NCBI GenBank assembly: GCA_027488935.1
Contig: JAIYAP010000038.1
Location: 1 to 64,000 of the forward strand
DNA from: Saprospiraceae bacterium
Lineage (GTDB): Bacteria > Bacteroidota > Bacteroidia > Chitinophagales > Saprospiraceae
Direction of reading: 5' to 3'
Length of the DNA: 64,000 nt
Shown: positions 51,779 to 62,406 of the stretch, one piece after another
Layout of the letters: each line of letters starts with the position of its first letter
Numbering within the stretch: position 1 is the first letter of the stretch
Position numbers and translations under genes: made by a program
The notes under the pieces: generated by a model
The model's database searches: none
What the model was told of the DNA's origin: nothing
Seen by the model: the letters and a program-made list of their open reading frames with translations, nothing else

Positions 51779-54700
51779 TTATTTATCATTCATTTTGCGC
51801 TCCAACCGATCCAAACGCGCTTTCAGTGCCTCGTTTTCTTTTTTGAGGGCATCTATTTGCGTTTGTTGTTCCTGAATGGCCTTGATCGCAATTACACCAA
51901 AACCACTGTAGTTCAAGTTAAGGTAGCTGGTACTGCCGTCGCGGGCGGGCATTTCACCCACCAATTCCGGGAAATACTGCTTAACATCCTGCGCAAGGAA
52001 ACCGATGGATGGTTTTGCGTCAGAAGCCTCCGAATTATAACGGTATTGTTTTGCTTCCAATTGCATAATTTTGGTCAGTACGCCACTTGCCAAATCGATG
52101 ATGTCTTTTTTCAGGCGCTGATCGGAAGGGGTGTATAAACCATTGAGGGCAAAAATACCAACTGGGTTAACACCCGCCTGTTGATCGTTGTACAGTGCAA
52201 GGGATCCGTTGTTATTGGTAACCCAAAATTCCCAACTGTGGCTGTTGTTGTTGTTGAAAAACGTAATGCCTTTATCGCCGTGGTAAAGTGTCGTTTTGGT
52301 TGAATTGCCGGAAGGTGATCCGATCTGAACCGATTGATCGCCTTTTGCAGAAAAAACACGCAGTGTTTGTAATTGGGTTTTGGCAAAATCAATGGCAAAT
52401 TCTCCGGTATTACCACCGCCCTTCGACAAAACAGTCCAACTGCCCGTCAAAGAATTTGACATATTCATCCGTACAAAATCACTCGAATTGCCCTCTAGTT
52501 TGAGTGCTGGTGCAGCACCGATACCCAACAGGCGTGCATCACCGTTTACATCCAGGCGAAAACTAGGGGCATCTAAACCAATACCCACATTGCCTTTGCC
52601 GGTAATAAGGGCTGGTCCGCCACCAGAAGCATTGAAAAAGCCGCCAGCGCCAGCACCTATATTTTCGGAATAAATGGCCGGGGCATCGTTGTTGGCACTT
52701 GCGGTAATGGCGGTTTCAGTACCCGCTAAAACCTGTAGCTTACCAAAAGATCCTACAGCTGATCCAACCAGTACATTGCCCGTATTGGTATTGGAGATTT
52801 CGTTGCCACTGCCTACCCAAAAGCCGCCGCCGCCGCCGCCTAAGCCATTCAGGTTGACTGTATTGCCGTTGGAAATGGACAAATTCGTGCCATTCAAAGT
52901 TAAGGTTTGCAATTCATTGGTCGGATTGCTGTCGCCATCACCGGTGTTGTTGATGGTAAAATTAGGCGCCGAACCCGTAATGCTGATACCGGTGCCCGCT
53001 GTATAATTGTTGCCACCGCCGCCGCCACTCGGTAGCGTAACGGTACCACCGCCATTCGAGAGCGTCAGTTGGGTGCCATTGATCGAAATAGTTTGCAATT
53101 CATTGGTATTGCTCAAATCGCCTGTATTGTTCACAATAAAATTGGGCGCAGTGCCACTGATATTAATGCCAGTACCACTGCTGTAGTTATCGCCCGTGCC
53201 GCTTGAATTATCGTTCGAAGGAATCCAGGTGCTGCCATTCCATTTTAGTACTTGTCCGGCGGACGCGCCTTGTTGTGCAAGGGTGAGCGGACTCACACCT
53301 GTACCACTCCCTGAAAGTGTAGCAGTGCTTACGACTACTTGAGTTCCCCAGTTATCTGCAGCACCAGCAGCCTCATTGGAAGGCGCCCAGTTGGTTCCGT
53401 TAAACCGCAAAATCTGACCTGTACCAGCACCCATGTTGTTGATTTTCACTGCGGTAACTGCGCCATTGATCAAGTTATTGGTCCCAACGGCGTTCGCAGC
53501 CAATTCGGTATTGGTCACTACAGCGGCTTTCAATTGCAAATTGCTAAACGGGCCAGTTACATCGCCATTGGCAATGGTGCTGGTGGTAATATCATCCAAA
53601 TCATTCAAATCACCCGTGTTGGTTACGGTAAAATCGGTACCGTTCACCGTTACATTGATACCAGCGCCTTCCAGCACATTCGCCGTGCCTGTCTGGTCAT
53701 TGGCGGGTGTCCAGGTAGTACCATTGAATTTCAAAACCTGTCCACTCGTCGCACTCATGGCAGCCAATTTGGTACCCGTGATGGTTGCGTTTTTAATATT
53801 CGCATTTTCAACCGCATTGTCAGCCAATTCGGTGGTAGATACAACGTCTGCTTTCAATTGCAAATTCGCAAACAAACCGGTCACATCACCCCCTGCTGTA
53901 CTGGTTATGGTCAAATCATCGGCTGCATCCGTATCTCCGGTATTCTCAATGGTTTGATTGGGGGCTGTACCGGTGATGTTGATCCCATTTCCGGCAGTTA
54001 AGACGGAGCCCGACAAATCGGTAGATGGTGCCCAGGTGGTACCGTTCCATTTCAAAATTTGGCCATTGGAAGCGCCCATATTATCTAACTTGACCGCAGT
54101 AACAGCACCTGCCGCAATTTTGCCGGTGGTTACAGCACTGCCTGCCAATTCGGTCGAACCAACTGCATTTGCCTTAATTTGCAAGTTCGAAAATGCGCCA
54201 CTAATATCGCCATCCGCGGTGCTGCTGGTGGTCAAATCGTCTGACGCATTGGTGTCACCTGTATTGGTGAGGGTAAAATTAGTGCCATTTTGTGCCACAG
54301 TCAGACCCGTACTGCCGGTAATTCCGACGGTGCCAGGCTGGGGTGTTGCAAAAACAACATTGGTAATCCGCCCTTGCGCGTCAATGGTAAGTACAGGAAT
54401 CTGGGTCGCACTGCCATATACATTGGGTGCGATACCCGTATTACTCAAACTGATGGTGCCTGCGGTGGTAATGGGGCCGCCACTCAGTCCGGCGCCCGTG
54501 TTAATTTGTGTAACCGTTCCGCCATTGGTGCCATTCGAAACAAGGTCATCAGAAGGCGTCCAGGTTGCGCCATTCCATTTTAGTACCTGTCCGGCCTGGG
54601 CCGATTGTTGTGCAATGCCGATTGGATTGCCGCCGGTGCCGTTTCCGGCAATCGTAGGATTGGTCACCACCGTTTGTGTTCCCCAATCATCGCCGGTACC

Positions 54701-55123
54701 ACCTGTGCCGCCATTGGCAGCAAATTTGGAGTACAGGGCAAATGGTACACTCATCAACTGCGAGGACCCCAATTCGTCAAATACATTGGGGGAGGTTTCG
54801 ATGGATACATTGAGGTATTTTGCGCCGCCGCCCCAGTTGATGGTCGCAAAAGTGCCTTGCAGTACCGTGCCCTGGCCTACAACCAGGTTCACTAAACCAA
54901 ATTGATTGGTGGTAGCGGTTTGTTTTTCAGTGTACGCAACCGGACCGTTGGGGGCGCCGCTGCGGATGGTAAAAAGTAAGGTAACCGTTTGATTAACAAG
55001 CGGATCTCCGTTTGCATTGCGTACCGCACTTTGGTAGTTGAATCCCTCTGGAACCGATTGGGCCAGTACGGGCGCTACTGCGCACAGCGCAAACAACAAA
55101 GCAAAACATAAACGTTGAGTCAT
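51779..55123 (-). CDS. Tail-fibre-like repeat protein with C-terminal S74 chaperone domain
   Basis: 1114 residues. A signal peptide (1-21) precedes an N-terminal domain (PEGFNYQSAVRNANGDPLVN, VTLLFTIRSG) common in Bacteroidota fibre-like proteins. The middle has four repeats of about 80-90 residues with DLTxSSTAxGDxxGxFxNLQ, ELAxNAV and GQxLKxNGTTWxPS. Shorter glycine/asparagine-rich repeats follow. The C-terminus has the intramolecular chaperone (SDQRLKKDIIDLASGVLTKI, GFLAQDVKQYFPELV, YSGFGVIAIKAIQEQQTQID) and a coiled coil. In phage tail spikes this S74 domain drives trimer folding and may cut itself off. No T9SS signal is seen, and no phage genes are nearby. Confidence 0.88.
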   Translation of the reverse strand: MTQRLCFALLFALCAVAPVLAQSVPEGFNYQSAVRNANGDPLVNQTVTLLFTIRSGAPNGPVAYTEKQTATTNQFGLVNLVVGQGTVLQGTFATINWGGGAKYLNVSIETSPNVFDELGSSQLMSVPFALYSKFAANGGTGGTGDDWGTQTVVTNPTIAGNGTGGNPIGIAQQSAQAGQVLKWNGATWTPSDDLVSNGTNGGTVTQINTGAGLSGGPITTAGTISLSNTGIAPNVYGSATQIPVLTIDAQGRITNVVFATPQPGTVGITGSTGLTVAQNGTNFTLTNTGDTNASDDLTTSSTADGDISGAFSNLQIKANAVGSTELAGSAVTTGKIAAGAVTAVKLDNMGASNGQILKWNGTTWAPSTDLSGSVLTAGNGINITGTAPNQTIENTGDTDAADDLTITSTAGGDVTGLFANLQLKADVVSTTELADNAVENANIKNATITGTKLAAMSATSGQVLKFNGTTWTPANDQTGTANVLEGAGINVTVNGTDFTVTNTGDLNDLDDITTSTIANGDVTGPFSNLQLKAAVVTNTELAANAVGTNNLINGAVTAVKINNMGAGTGQILRFNGTNWAPSNEAAGAADNWGTQVVVSTATLSGSGTGVSPLTLAQQGASAGQVLKWNGSTWIPSNDNSSGTGDNYSSGTGINISGTAPNFIVNNTGDLSNTNELQTISINGTQLTLSNGGGTVTLPSGGGGGNNYTAGTGISITGSAPNFTINNTGDGDSNPTNELQTLTLNGTNLSISNGNTVNLNGLGGGGGGFWVGSGNEISNTNTGNVLVGSAVGSFGKLQVLAGTETAITASANNDAPAIYSENIGAGAGGFFNASGGGPALITGKGNVGIGLDAPSFRLDVNGDARLLGIGAAPALKLEGNSSDFVRMNMSNSLTGSWTVLSKGGGNTGEFAIDFAKTQLQTLRVFSAKGDQSVQIGSPSGNSTKTTLYHGDKGITFFNNNNSHSWEFWVTNNNGSLALYNDQQAGVNPVGIFALNGLYTPSDQRLKKDIIDLASGVLTKIMQLEAKQYRYNSEASDAKPSIGFLAQDVKQYFPELVGEMPARDGSTSYLNLNYSGFGVIAIKAIQEQQTQIDALKKENEALKARLDRLERKMNDK

Positions 55124-55184
55124 GGAATAGCAGTTTTGGAATGGTATGGTATTATGTAGTGTTGTTCAAAAAGGAAAGCAGGCC

Positions 55185-55688
55185 CTAAAGCCGTACTAAA
55201 CGGTGGGTTGCGGTTGCTGTGCCCGATGCGTTCGTCAATTGCAAAAAATAGATACCCGGCTGCCAATCCGAACAATCCAATTTGGTTCCCGCCGGTTGAT
55301 CAAGGGTTCTGGATGTTAGCACCACGCGGCCCATTAGGTCGCACACCTGTGCGTACAGGCGCTCGCCTGCTTGTGGCTCAAAACGCACCGTTAAAAAATC
55401 AGTGGTAGGATTGGGGAATACCTCAATGCTCCATGGGGCCAACTCGATGTTATCGGTGGCCACTAATTTGCAAATTTCTGGTTGGTGAAATCCCTGGGTG
55501 AGGGTTTGGGTAGCGCTAGACAAGGTAAGGATAAACGGCTCACCCACGGTGTAGGAAAAATAGCGGTTTCCCTGTTGCGCATTTTTACCAGCGGCAGCAA
55601 CTACCTGCTGACAAAGGCTATTTCCCTGGGCATTTGCCTGTAGGTACAGGCCTGAAAGGACAAGCACAAAAATTAAGGATCGGTTCAT
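55185..55688 (-). CDS. Small secreted protein with T9SS type A sorting domain
   Basis: 167 residues from the ATG at 55688 (MNRSLIFVLVLSGLYLQANAQ). A short middle domain (CQQVVAAAGKNAQQGNRYFS, YTVGEPFILTLSSATQTLTQ, GFHQPEICK) is typical of proteins that occur before fibre-like genes in Bacteroidota. The rest is a type A sorting domain, VFPNPTTDFLTVRF to TATHRLVRL. It lies 61 bp upstream of the tail-fibre-like gene and is probably co-transcribed; it may anchor or accompany that protein at the surface. Confidence 0.85.
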   Translation of the reverse strand: MNRSLIFVLVLSGLYLQANAQGNSLCQQVVAAAGKNAQQGNRYFSYTVGEPFILTLSSATQTLTQGFHQPEICKLVATDNIELAPWSIEVFPNPTTDFLTVRFEPQAGERLYAQVCDLMGRVVLTSRTLDQPAGTKLDCSDWQPGIYFLQLTNASGTATATHRLVRL

Positions 55689-55883
55689 GTTGACAGTATT
55701 ACAGATTAATATCACAAAGTAACGGTAATTTGCACATGTTACACCTTGAAATTGCGCAGCTGTCGCATTTCCGTCATTTTACAATAAAATTGCATTCATC
55801 AAAAAGCATACCGTAATGCTGTAACTGACCCGTGAACAAACCCATGCCGCCTTTTACGGCCTTAATTTAGTACGATTATACCA

Positions 55884-56927
55884 TTATGCATGGTGCAATT
55901 GTGTGCCATTTCGGCCGGATGGGGTTGCCTCCAGAAAATCAGCCAATAAGGCACTTAGTTTGTCGGTTTCGACCAAAAAGCCATCATGCCCAAAATCGGA
56001 ACTAATTTCAGCATAACGGGCATTGGGAATGTGGGCAGCAAGAAACTGTTGCTCGACAGGCGGAAAAAGCATGTCGGAACTAATACTGATGCTCATGGTG
56101 CGTGCCTGAATGCCAATCAATACGGATTCCAAGGATCCTCGATTACGCCCGATATGGTGACTGTCCATGGCCTGTGAAAGGCGGTAGTAGGAAAATGCGT
56201 TAAACCGCCGGGACAGTTTTTTACCTTGATATTGTTGGTAAGAGGCTGCCAGGTAGTCATCAAACAGGGGCACAGGATCGGTTTGTGTTTGCTGATAGGC
56301 GTCATAATGGCGGTAGGAGAGGAGGGCCATCGCGCGAGCAGCACGCATCCCCGCATCACCTGCCTTTTCGAACGACTGCTGCCAGCTGGTGTCGGCCGCA
56401 ATGGCCATGCGCTGCGATTCATTAAAAGCAATACCCCATGCGGAGTGCCGAGCATTGGTGGCAATTAATACCAGATTTTCAACGAGATTTGGTTGGTCGA
56501 TTACCCATTCCTGGGCCTGTTGCCCACCTAAAGATCCGCCAATGAGTAGGTGTATTTTTTGAATATTTAAATGTTTGCACAACGCTTCATGGGCCATCGC
56601 CATATCGCGCACCGTCACGATAGGGAATTGATGGTAATAGGGCATATTGGTACCCGGTTGAATGGACAGAGGACCCTCTGTGCCGTAACACGATCCTAAT
56701 ATATTGGCGCACACGATGTAATAATCGCGGGGATTAAACAAATCATTAGGACCAAATAAGCCACTCCACCAATCAAAAACGTCGGAGTTGGCGGTGAGTG
56801 CATGACATACCCAAACAACAGGCTTCGATGGGTCGCCATAGGTATGATAAGCAAAGGTGGGTTGGAGCAGGGTTGCACCGCGTTCGAGCGGGAAGTTGGT
56901 TGGCAGGGTAAAAGTATGTGCTTCCAT
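55884..56927 (-). CDS. metX: Homoserine O-acetyltransferase
   Basis: 347 residues, alpha/beta-hydrolase fold. The opening TLLQPTFAYHTYGDPSKPVV, then HALTANSDV, WWSGLFGP, and NILGSCYGTEGPLSI are characteristic. The nucleophile is Ser132 in IGGSLGGQQ, and the catalytic His is in FGHDGFLVE near residue 315. It acetylates homoserine with acetyl-CoA to make the substrate for MetY. It lies downstream of metY on the same strand; a terminator-like hairpin separates the two. Confidence 0.94.
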   Translation of the reverse strand: MEAHTFTLPTNFPLERGATLLQPTFAYHTYGDPSKPVVWVCHALTANSDVFDWWSGLFGPNDLFNPRDYYIVCANILGSCYGTEGPLSIQPGTNMPYYHQFPIVTVRDMAMAHEALCKHLNIQKIHLLIGGSLGGQQAQEWVIDQPNLVENLVLIATNARHSAWGIAFNESQRMAIAADTSWQQSFEKAGDAGMRAARAMALLSYRHYDAYQQTQTDPVPLFDDYLAASYQQYQGKKLSRRFNAFSYYRLSQAMDSHHIGRNRGSLESVLIGIQARTMSISISSDMLFPPVEQQFLAAHIPNARYAEISSDFGHDGFLVETDKLSALLADFLEATPSGRNGTQLHHA

Positions 56928-56963
56928 AAAAATTTATTAAATCTACAAAAAGGGTGAATGATT

Positions 56964-57031
56964 AAAAAGGGCTGCCTCAAAGGTGCTTCCCAAAAGCGTA
57001 ATGGAGGCGGCAAACCACGTTAAGGCAGCCC
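56964..57031 (-). terminator. Terminator-like hairpin between metY and metX
   Basis: GGGCTGCCT and AGGCAGCCC (56969-56977, 57023-57031) form a 9-bp stem with a loop of 45 nt and, on the minus strand, a T5 tail. It could reduce read-through into metX. No known riboswitch core was recognised in the loop. Confidence 0.55.
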
Positions 57032-57042
57032 ATCACCGTGCC

Positions 57043-58549
<1,507 letters not shown>

Positions 58550-58692
58550 TACAAGGGTTGATATTTGCGAAATTAATTTTCATTGGTGCAAAGAAGGGGA
58601 TTGTGCGAGCATGAATGCAAATTTTTAACTGTTAAAATTTTATTAAGAGCCTGTTTTAGAAAATTCCTGCATCTTGCTGGCAAATAAAAGCA

Positions 58693-59058
58693 ATGAAAAA
58701 CCAGCAAATCGGAAAACAAGGCGAGGATCTGGCGGCGCAACTGCTTCTGGAAAAAGGTTTCCGCATTGTTGAGCGCAATTATCGAGCAGGCAGGGTCGAA
58801 CTGGACATCATTGCCTGGGCCCACGACCGCCTGTTGGTGTTTGTGGAGGTAAAAACCCGCGCTTCTGAAAATTTCGGTGGACCGCTCGATGCAGTCGATG
58901 CCAAAAAGCAGGCGCGTATGGCCCGTGCAGCAGCCTGGTACATGGATTCGATTGGTTACGACTGGGAAATCCGTTTTGATATCGTTGCAATCTTGTTAAA
59001 AGACGACAAATTGCAGGAAATACGCCACGTGGAAGACGCTTTTTTTCCCACAGGCTAA
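58693..59058 (+). CDS. yraN: YraN (UPF0102) family nuclease-like protein
   Basis: 121 residues. The opening GKQGEDLAAQLLLEKGFRIV, then NYRAGRVELDIIAW and FVEVKTR (the E-x-K of an endonuclease-like fold) and DAVDAKKQARMARAA mark the family. The fold resembles Holliday-junction resolvase-type nucleases; cellular role uncertain. It is divergent from the metY leader. Confidence 0.92.
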   Translation: MKNQQIGKQGEDLAAQLLLEKGFRIVERNYRAGRVELDIIAWAHDRLLVFVEVKTRASENFGGPLDAVDAKKQARMARAAAWYMDSIGYDWEIRFDIVAILLKDDKLQEIRHVEDAFFPTG

Positions 59059-59116
59059 ACAGGCAATTTGAAATTGTTACTTTCGTGCTCCGTTTACTCA
59101 CACAAACACATTACCC

Positions 59117-60979
59117 ATGTATCGAATATTCCTTTTCATGCTCCTGCTGGGTGCTTCCGGCCTTGTTCAAGCGCAAAATATCAACAATGTATTTCGCTCA
59201 AAAATGACGTTTCCGGGCCAAACCTTAGCCAATGTGTGGGGATATGCGGCCAATGGACGAGAATATGCCCTGTTGGGTGCCGCTAAAGGTTTGATCATTG
59301 TGGATATTACCAATCCCGATCAACCGGTGCAGATTGTGCAAATTCCAGGCCCAAACAACCTTTGGAAAGAAATTAAAACCTATAAACATTATGCCTATGT
59401 AGTGTCGGAAGGTGGAATGGGCGTTCAAATTATTAATTTGACTAATTTGCCTTCGCCTAACTTACCCTCCAAATTTTACAAAGGCGATGGCGTGATTGCC
59501 AACCAATTGAATACCATTCATGCCCTGCATATTGATACTACGAAAGGCTTTTTGTATGCATGGGGCGGTGGCTTGTTCAACGGTGGCGCAAAGATCATTA
59601 ACCTCAATCCAGACCCCTATAACCCAACCTACACCGCTAAATACGACCTGCTTGGGTATATCCACGATGGTTTTGTCGACAATGATACGATGTACGCAGG
59701 CCATATCTACGCCGGGTATTTTTCGATGGTGAATATGAACGATAAGGCCAACCCGGAACTGCTCAATACCCAAAATACGCCCGACAATTTTACCCATAAT
59801 ACCTGGTTAAGCGACGATCGGCGCACCATATTTACGACCGACGAACGCAATAATTCGTTTTTGGCGTCGTACGATGTTTCTAACCCCGACGATATCAAAT
59901 TTCTAGATAAAATACAAAGCAACCCGGGCAGCAACTCCATTGTACACAATACTTATTATTTAAATGGGTATGCAGTAACCTCTTGGTATAAAGATGGTTA
60001 TACAATTGTTGATGCTACGCGCCCGGCCAATTTGATCCAAGTGGGCAACTACGATACCTACCCGGAAGCAGGCGGCGGGTTTGATGGTTGCTGGGGGGTA
60101 TATCCTTATTTGCCTTCTGGTACGATCATCGCTTCCAACATTGAAGCAGCAGGTACGGTTGATGGCGAGGTGTATTTTACCACACCTACTTATGTGCGCG
60201 CCTGCTACCTGGAAGGAACAGTGAAGGATGCTGCGACGGGGCTACCAATTTTTAATGCGCAGGTAAATGTAGTGAATTCCAGCATATTATTGTCGGCCGA
60301 CCAAAGTGGTATTTTCAGAGGCGGGCAATTGACGCCCGGTGTTTTTACCGTAGAAGTTACCATGCCAGGTTATCAGCCCTATATTGCCCAAATTCAATTG
60401 GAAAACGGGGTATTAACCGAATTGAACGTTGAATTGTACCCCTTGGGCAATTTGAAAATAAATGGACAGGTAGTGCGTAAAACCGACCAAACCCCGGTAG
60501 CCGGTGCGCAAGTTTGGTTGTATGGCGCTTATGATAATTATAATGTGCCGACCAATGCCCAGGGCAACTTTTCATTTACCGGTATTTCACCTGGCGAATA
60601 TAGCATTAGTGCTTCCGAACCAATCGCGGGGTTGCAAATGCTCAACAACCAAAAGTTGATCCGCGACACCACCATTTTGGTTGAATTGTATAAAAACCAC
60701 CGCCGCGATCCCGTTCCAGGCGTCCGCAACACCCGTTCTGCTTTGTCCGAACTGGTTTTTCCCAATCCATTTAGCAGCTATTTTACCTGCGCCCCGGCAG
60801 CGGGACTTGTGGATGGACAATTGCGGGTGTTTAATGTAGCGGGTGCGTTAGTACAAACCTTGGTAGTATCTGACAACAGCACCCTTGAACTGGGCCGCGA
60901 TTGGGTGCCCGGCGTGTACCAACTGCAATTGCTGGATGGCGAAACCTTGTTGGAAACCGTCAAAATTGTAAAACAGTAA
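59117..60979 (+). CDS. LVIVD-repeat (choice-of-anchor B) protein with regulatory-like domains and T9SS type A signal
   Basis: 620 residues. A signal peptide (1-19) leads to LVIVD repeats (about 35-355) with GLIIVDITNPDQPVQIVQIP, NMNDKANPELLNTQN and YDVSNPDDIKFLDKIQ, and the DNTFGCW-type ending seen here as GGFDGCWGVYPYLPSGTIIA. Two carboxypeptidase-regulatory-like units follow (ACYLEGTVKDAATGLPIFNA and LKINGQVVRKTDQTPVAGAQ). The type A sorting domain begins VFPNPFSSYFTCAP. It is a paralogue of the 13627-15000 protein, with the regulatory-like units added. Surface location is likely; function unknown. Confidence 0.88.
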   Translation: MYRIFLFMLLLGASGLVQAQNINNVFRSKMTFPGQTLANVWGYAANGREYALLGAAKGLIIVDITNPDQPVQIVQIPGPNNLWKEIKTYKHYAYVVSEGGMGVQIINLTNLPSPNLPSKFYKGDGVIANQLNTIHALHIDTTKGFLYAWGGGLFNGGAKIINLNPDPYNPTYTAKYDLLGYIHDGFVDNDTMYAGHIYAGYFSMVNMNDKANPELLNTQNTPDNFTHNTWLSDDRRTIFTTDERNNSFLASYDVSNPDDIKFLDKIQSNPGSNSIVHNTYYLNGYAVTSWYKDGYTIVDATRPANLIQVGNYDTYPEAGGGFDGCWGVYPYLPSGTIIASNIEAAGTVDGEVYFTTPTYVRACYLEGTVKDAATGLPIFNAQVNVVNSSILLSADQSGIFRGGQLTPGVFTVEVTMPGYQPYIAQIQLENGVLTELNVELYPLGNLKINGQVVRKTDQTPVAGAQVWLYGAYDNYNVPTNAQGNFSFTGISPGEYSISASEPIAGLQMLNNQKLIRDTTILVELYKNHRRDPVPGVRNTRSALSELVFPNPFSSYFTCAPAAGLVDGQLRVFNVAGALVQTLVVSDNSTLELGRDWVPGVYQLQLLDGETLLETVKIVKQ

Positions 60980-60983
60980 TTTC

Positions 60984-61733
60984 ATGGTATTCCGTTTTTG
61001 GGGCTTGTCTACCGCCAGGTTTTTCCTGTGCGCCACCTTCCTGTGCGCCACCTGCAGCATGCAGGCCCAATCGCCTTACCAACTCAGTTGGAAAAAAGAA
61101 GCCGCCCTGGTTGTGCCCACGGGTGCGTTGCTGGGCGCTTCTTTTTTACTGAAGGCGCGTTTGGAGCCATTAAGCGTGGCACAAATCAACCTGTTTAACA
61201 GAAATACGGTTCCACGCTTTGACCGGATCGCTACCTATCAATACAGCCACAAGGCAGGTAAATGGAGCGATTATTTATTCGAAACCTCCTTATTGTTTCC
61301 GATCCTGCTGTTGGCCGATGCCCCAATCCGAAAAGATGTCTGGAAAGTAGGCGTTATTACCACCGAGACCTTGTTGATTTCCAGCACCTTAACAGCCCTT
61401 ACGAAAGTACTGGCCAAACGCGCCCGGCCCTTTGTATACAACCCGGATGCGCCGTTGGGCGAAAAACAAAACAAAGACGCCCGGTATTCCTTCTTTTCAG
61501 GCCATACTTCCGGGACCGCCTGTTTGTCAGTAGTAGCAGCCAAAATATGGAGCGATTATCACCCTGATTCCCAGTGGAAGCCCTTGGTTTGGACGACTGC
61601 CTTGGCCTGGCCCGCCGCAGTCGGCATCCTGAGAGTGAAAGCCGGCAAGCATTTCCCAACCGATGTTTTGGTGGGTTATGCGGTCGGATTTGCCTGCGGA
61701 TACTTCCTTCCGAAGCTGCATTTTCAACATTAG
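60984..61733 (+). CDS. PAP2 superfamily phosphatase
   Basis: 249 residues with an N-terminal signal peptide or anchor. The PAP2 motifs are in order: KVLAKRARPF (motif 1, with K and RP), FFSGHTSGT (motif 2) and RVKAGKHFPTDVLVGY (motif 3, R-H-D). Several transmembrane segments surround them. It may dephosphorylate undecaprenyl pyrophosphate or lipid phosphates at the periplasmic face. The start is 4 bp after the preceding stop, so the two genes are probably co-transcribed. Confidence 0.9.
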   Translation: MVFRFWGLSTARFFLCATFLCATCSMQAQSPYQLSWKKEAALVVPTGALLGASFLLKARLEPLSVAQINLFNRNTVPRFDRIATYQYSHKAGKWSDYLFETSLLFPILLLADAPIRKDVWKVGVITTETLLISSTLTALTKVLAKRARPFVYNPDAPLGEKQNKDARYSFFSGHTSGTACLSVVAAKIWSDYHPDSQWKPLVWTTALAWPAAVGILRVKAGKHFPTDVLVGYAVGFACGYFLPKLHFQH

Positions 61734-61779
61734 GCCGTTAACAATATTCAAACCTTCCTGCGTCGCGTGCCAACTTTTC

Positions 61780-61787
61780 TATCTTTG
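61780..61787 (+). promoter_or_regulatory. -7 box for the DUF1599/BT_3928 operon
   Basis: TATCTTTG lies 39 bp before the ATG at 61827. No TTTG is seen at the usual upstream distance. Confidence 0.4.
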
Positions 61788-61826
61788 CCACAGTAAGGCG
61801 GCAAATGGCCGTTTTCCAGTCCATCC

Positions 61827-62381
61827 ATGCAACAAAATACCGCCCTCCAATTCCGGGAAGTCGTCGCACAATGCCGCAGCCTGTTCCTGAAAAAAACAGC
61901 CGATTACGGCACGGCCTGGCGTATCCTGCGCCTGTCGAGCATTACCGACCAATTGTACATCAAAGCGATGCGCATTCGGAGTATTCAGGAAAAAGGCATC
62001 CAGAAAGTTTCTGATCCGATTGAAGGAGAGTTTATTGGATTGGTAAATTACAGCGTGATGGCCCTGATTCAAACCAATTTATCGGACGATACACCTTTGG
62101 AATTGCCCGCCGGGGAAGTGGCCATTTTGTACGACCAGCAAATTGAGGTAAATATTGAACTGCTGGAATCCAAAAACCACGATTACGATGAAGCCTGGCG
62201 CATGATGCGCGTGAGCAGCATGACCGACCTGATTTTACAAAAACTCCTGCGCATCAAACAAATAGAAGACAATGAAGGCAAAACCCTGGTGTCGGAAGGC
62301 CTGGAAGCCAATTACCGCGACATCATCAATTACGCCTGCTTCTGCTTGATCCGCTTGATGGAAGACAAACAAGATATTTGA
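61827..62381 (+). CDS. DUF1599 domain protein
   Basis: 184 residues containing two related halves: KKTADYGTAWRILRLSSITD, QLYIKAMRIRSIQE and later KNHDYDEAWRMMRVSSMTDL, ILQKLLRIKQIED. This tandem pattern is DUF1599 (nucleotide-modifying-like fold by repute, function unproven). Cytoplasmic. It precedes the BT_3928-type gene by 25 bp, an arrangement I recall as conserved in Bacteroidota. Confidence 0.88.
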   Translation: MQQNTALQFREVVAQCRSLFLKKTADYGTAWRILRLSSITDQLYIKAMRIRSIQEKGIQKVSDPIEGEFIGLVNYSVMALIQTNLSDDTPLELPAGEVAILYDQQIEVNIELLESKNHDYDEAWRMMRVSSMTDLILQKLLRIKQIEDNEGKTLVSEGLEANYRDIINYACFCLIRLMEDKQDI

Positions 62382-62406
62382 TTTAAAAACAATCTGCTCG
62401 CATACC

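Noticed and set aside
51779-55123. Prophage tail region
   Set aside because: The S74 domain alone suggests phage, but the signal peptide, the T9SS neighbour and the lack of capsid, terminase or integrase genes argue against it.
56928-57042. SAM-II or other SAM riboswitch upstream of metX
   Set aside because: No conserved SAM-II pseudoknot core was found; only a stem with T-run is supported.
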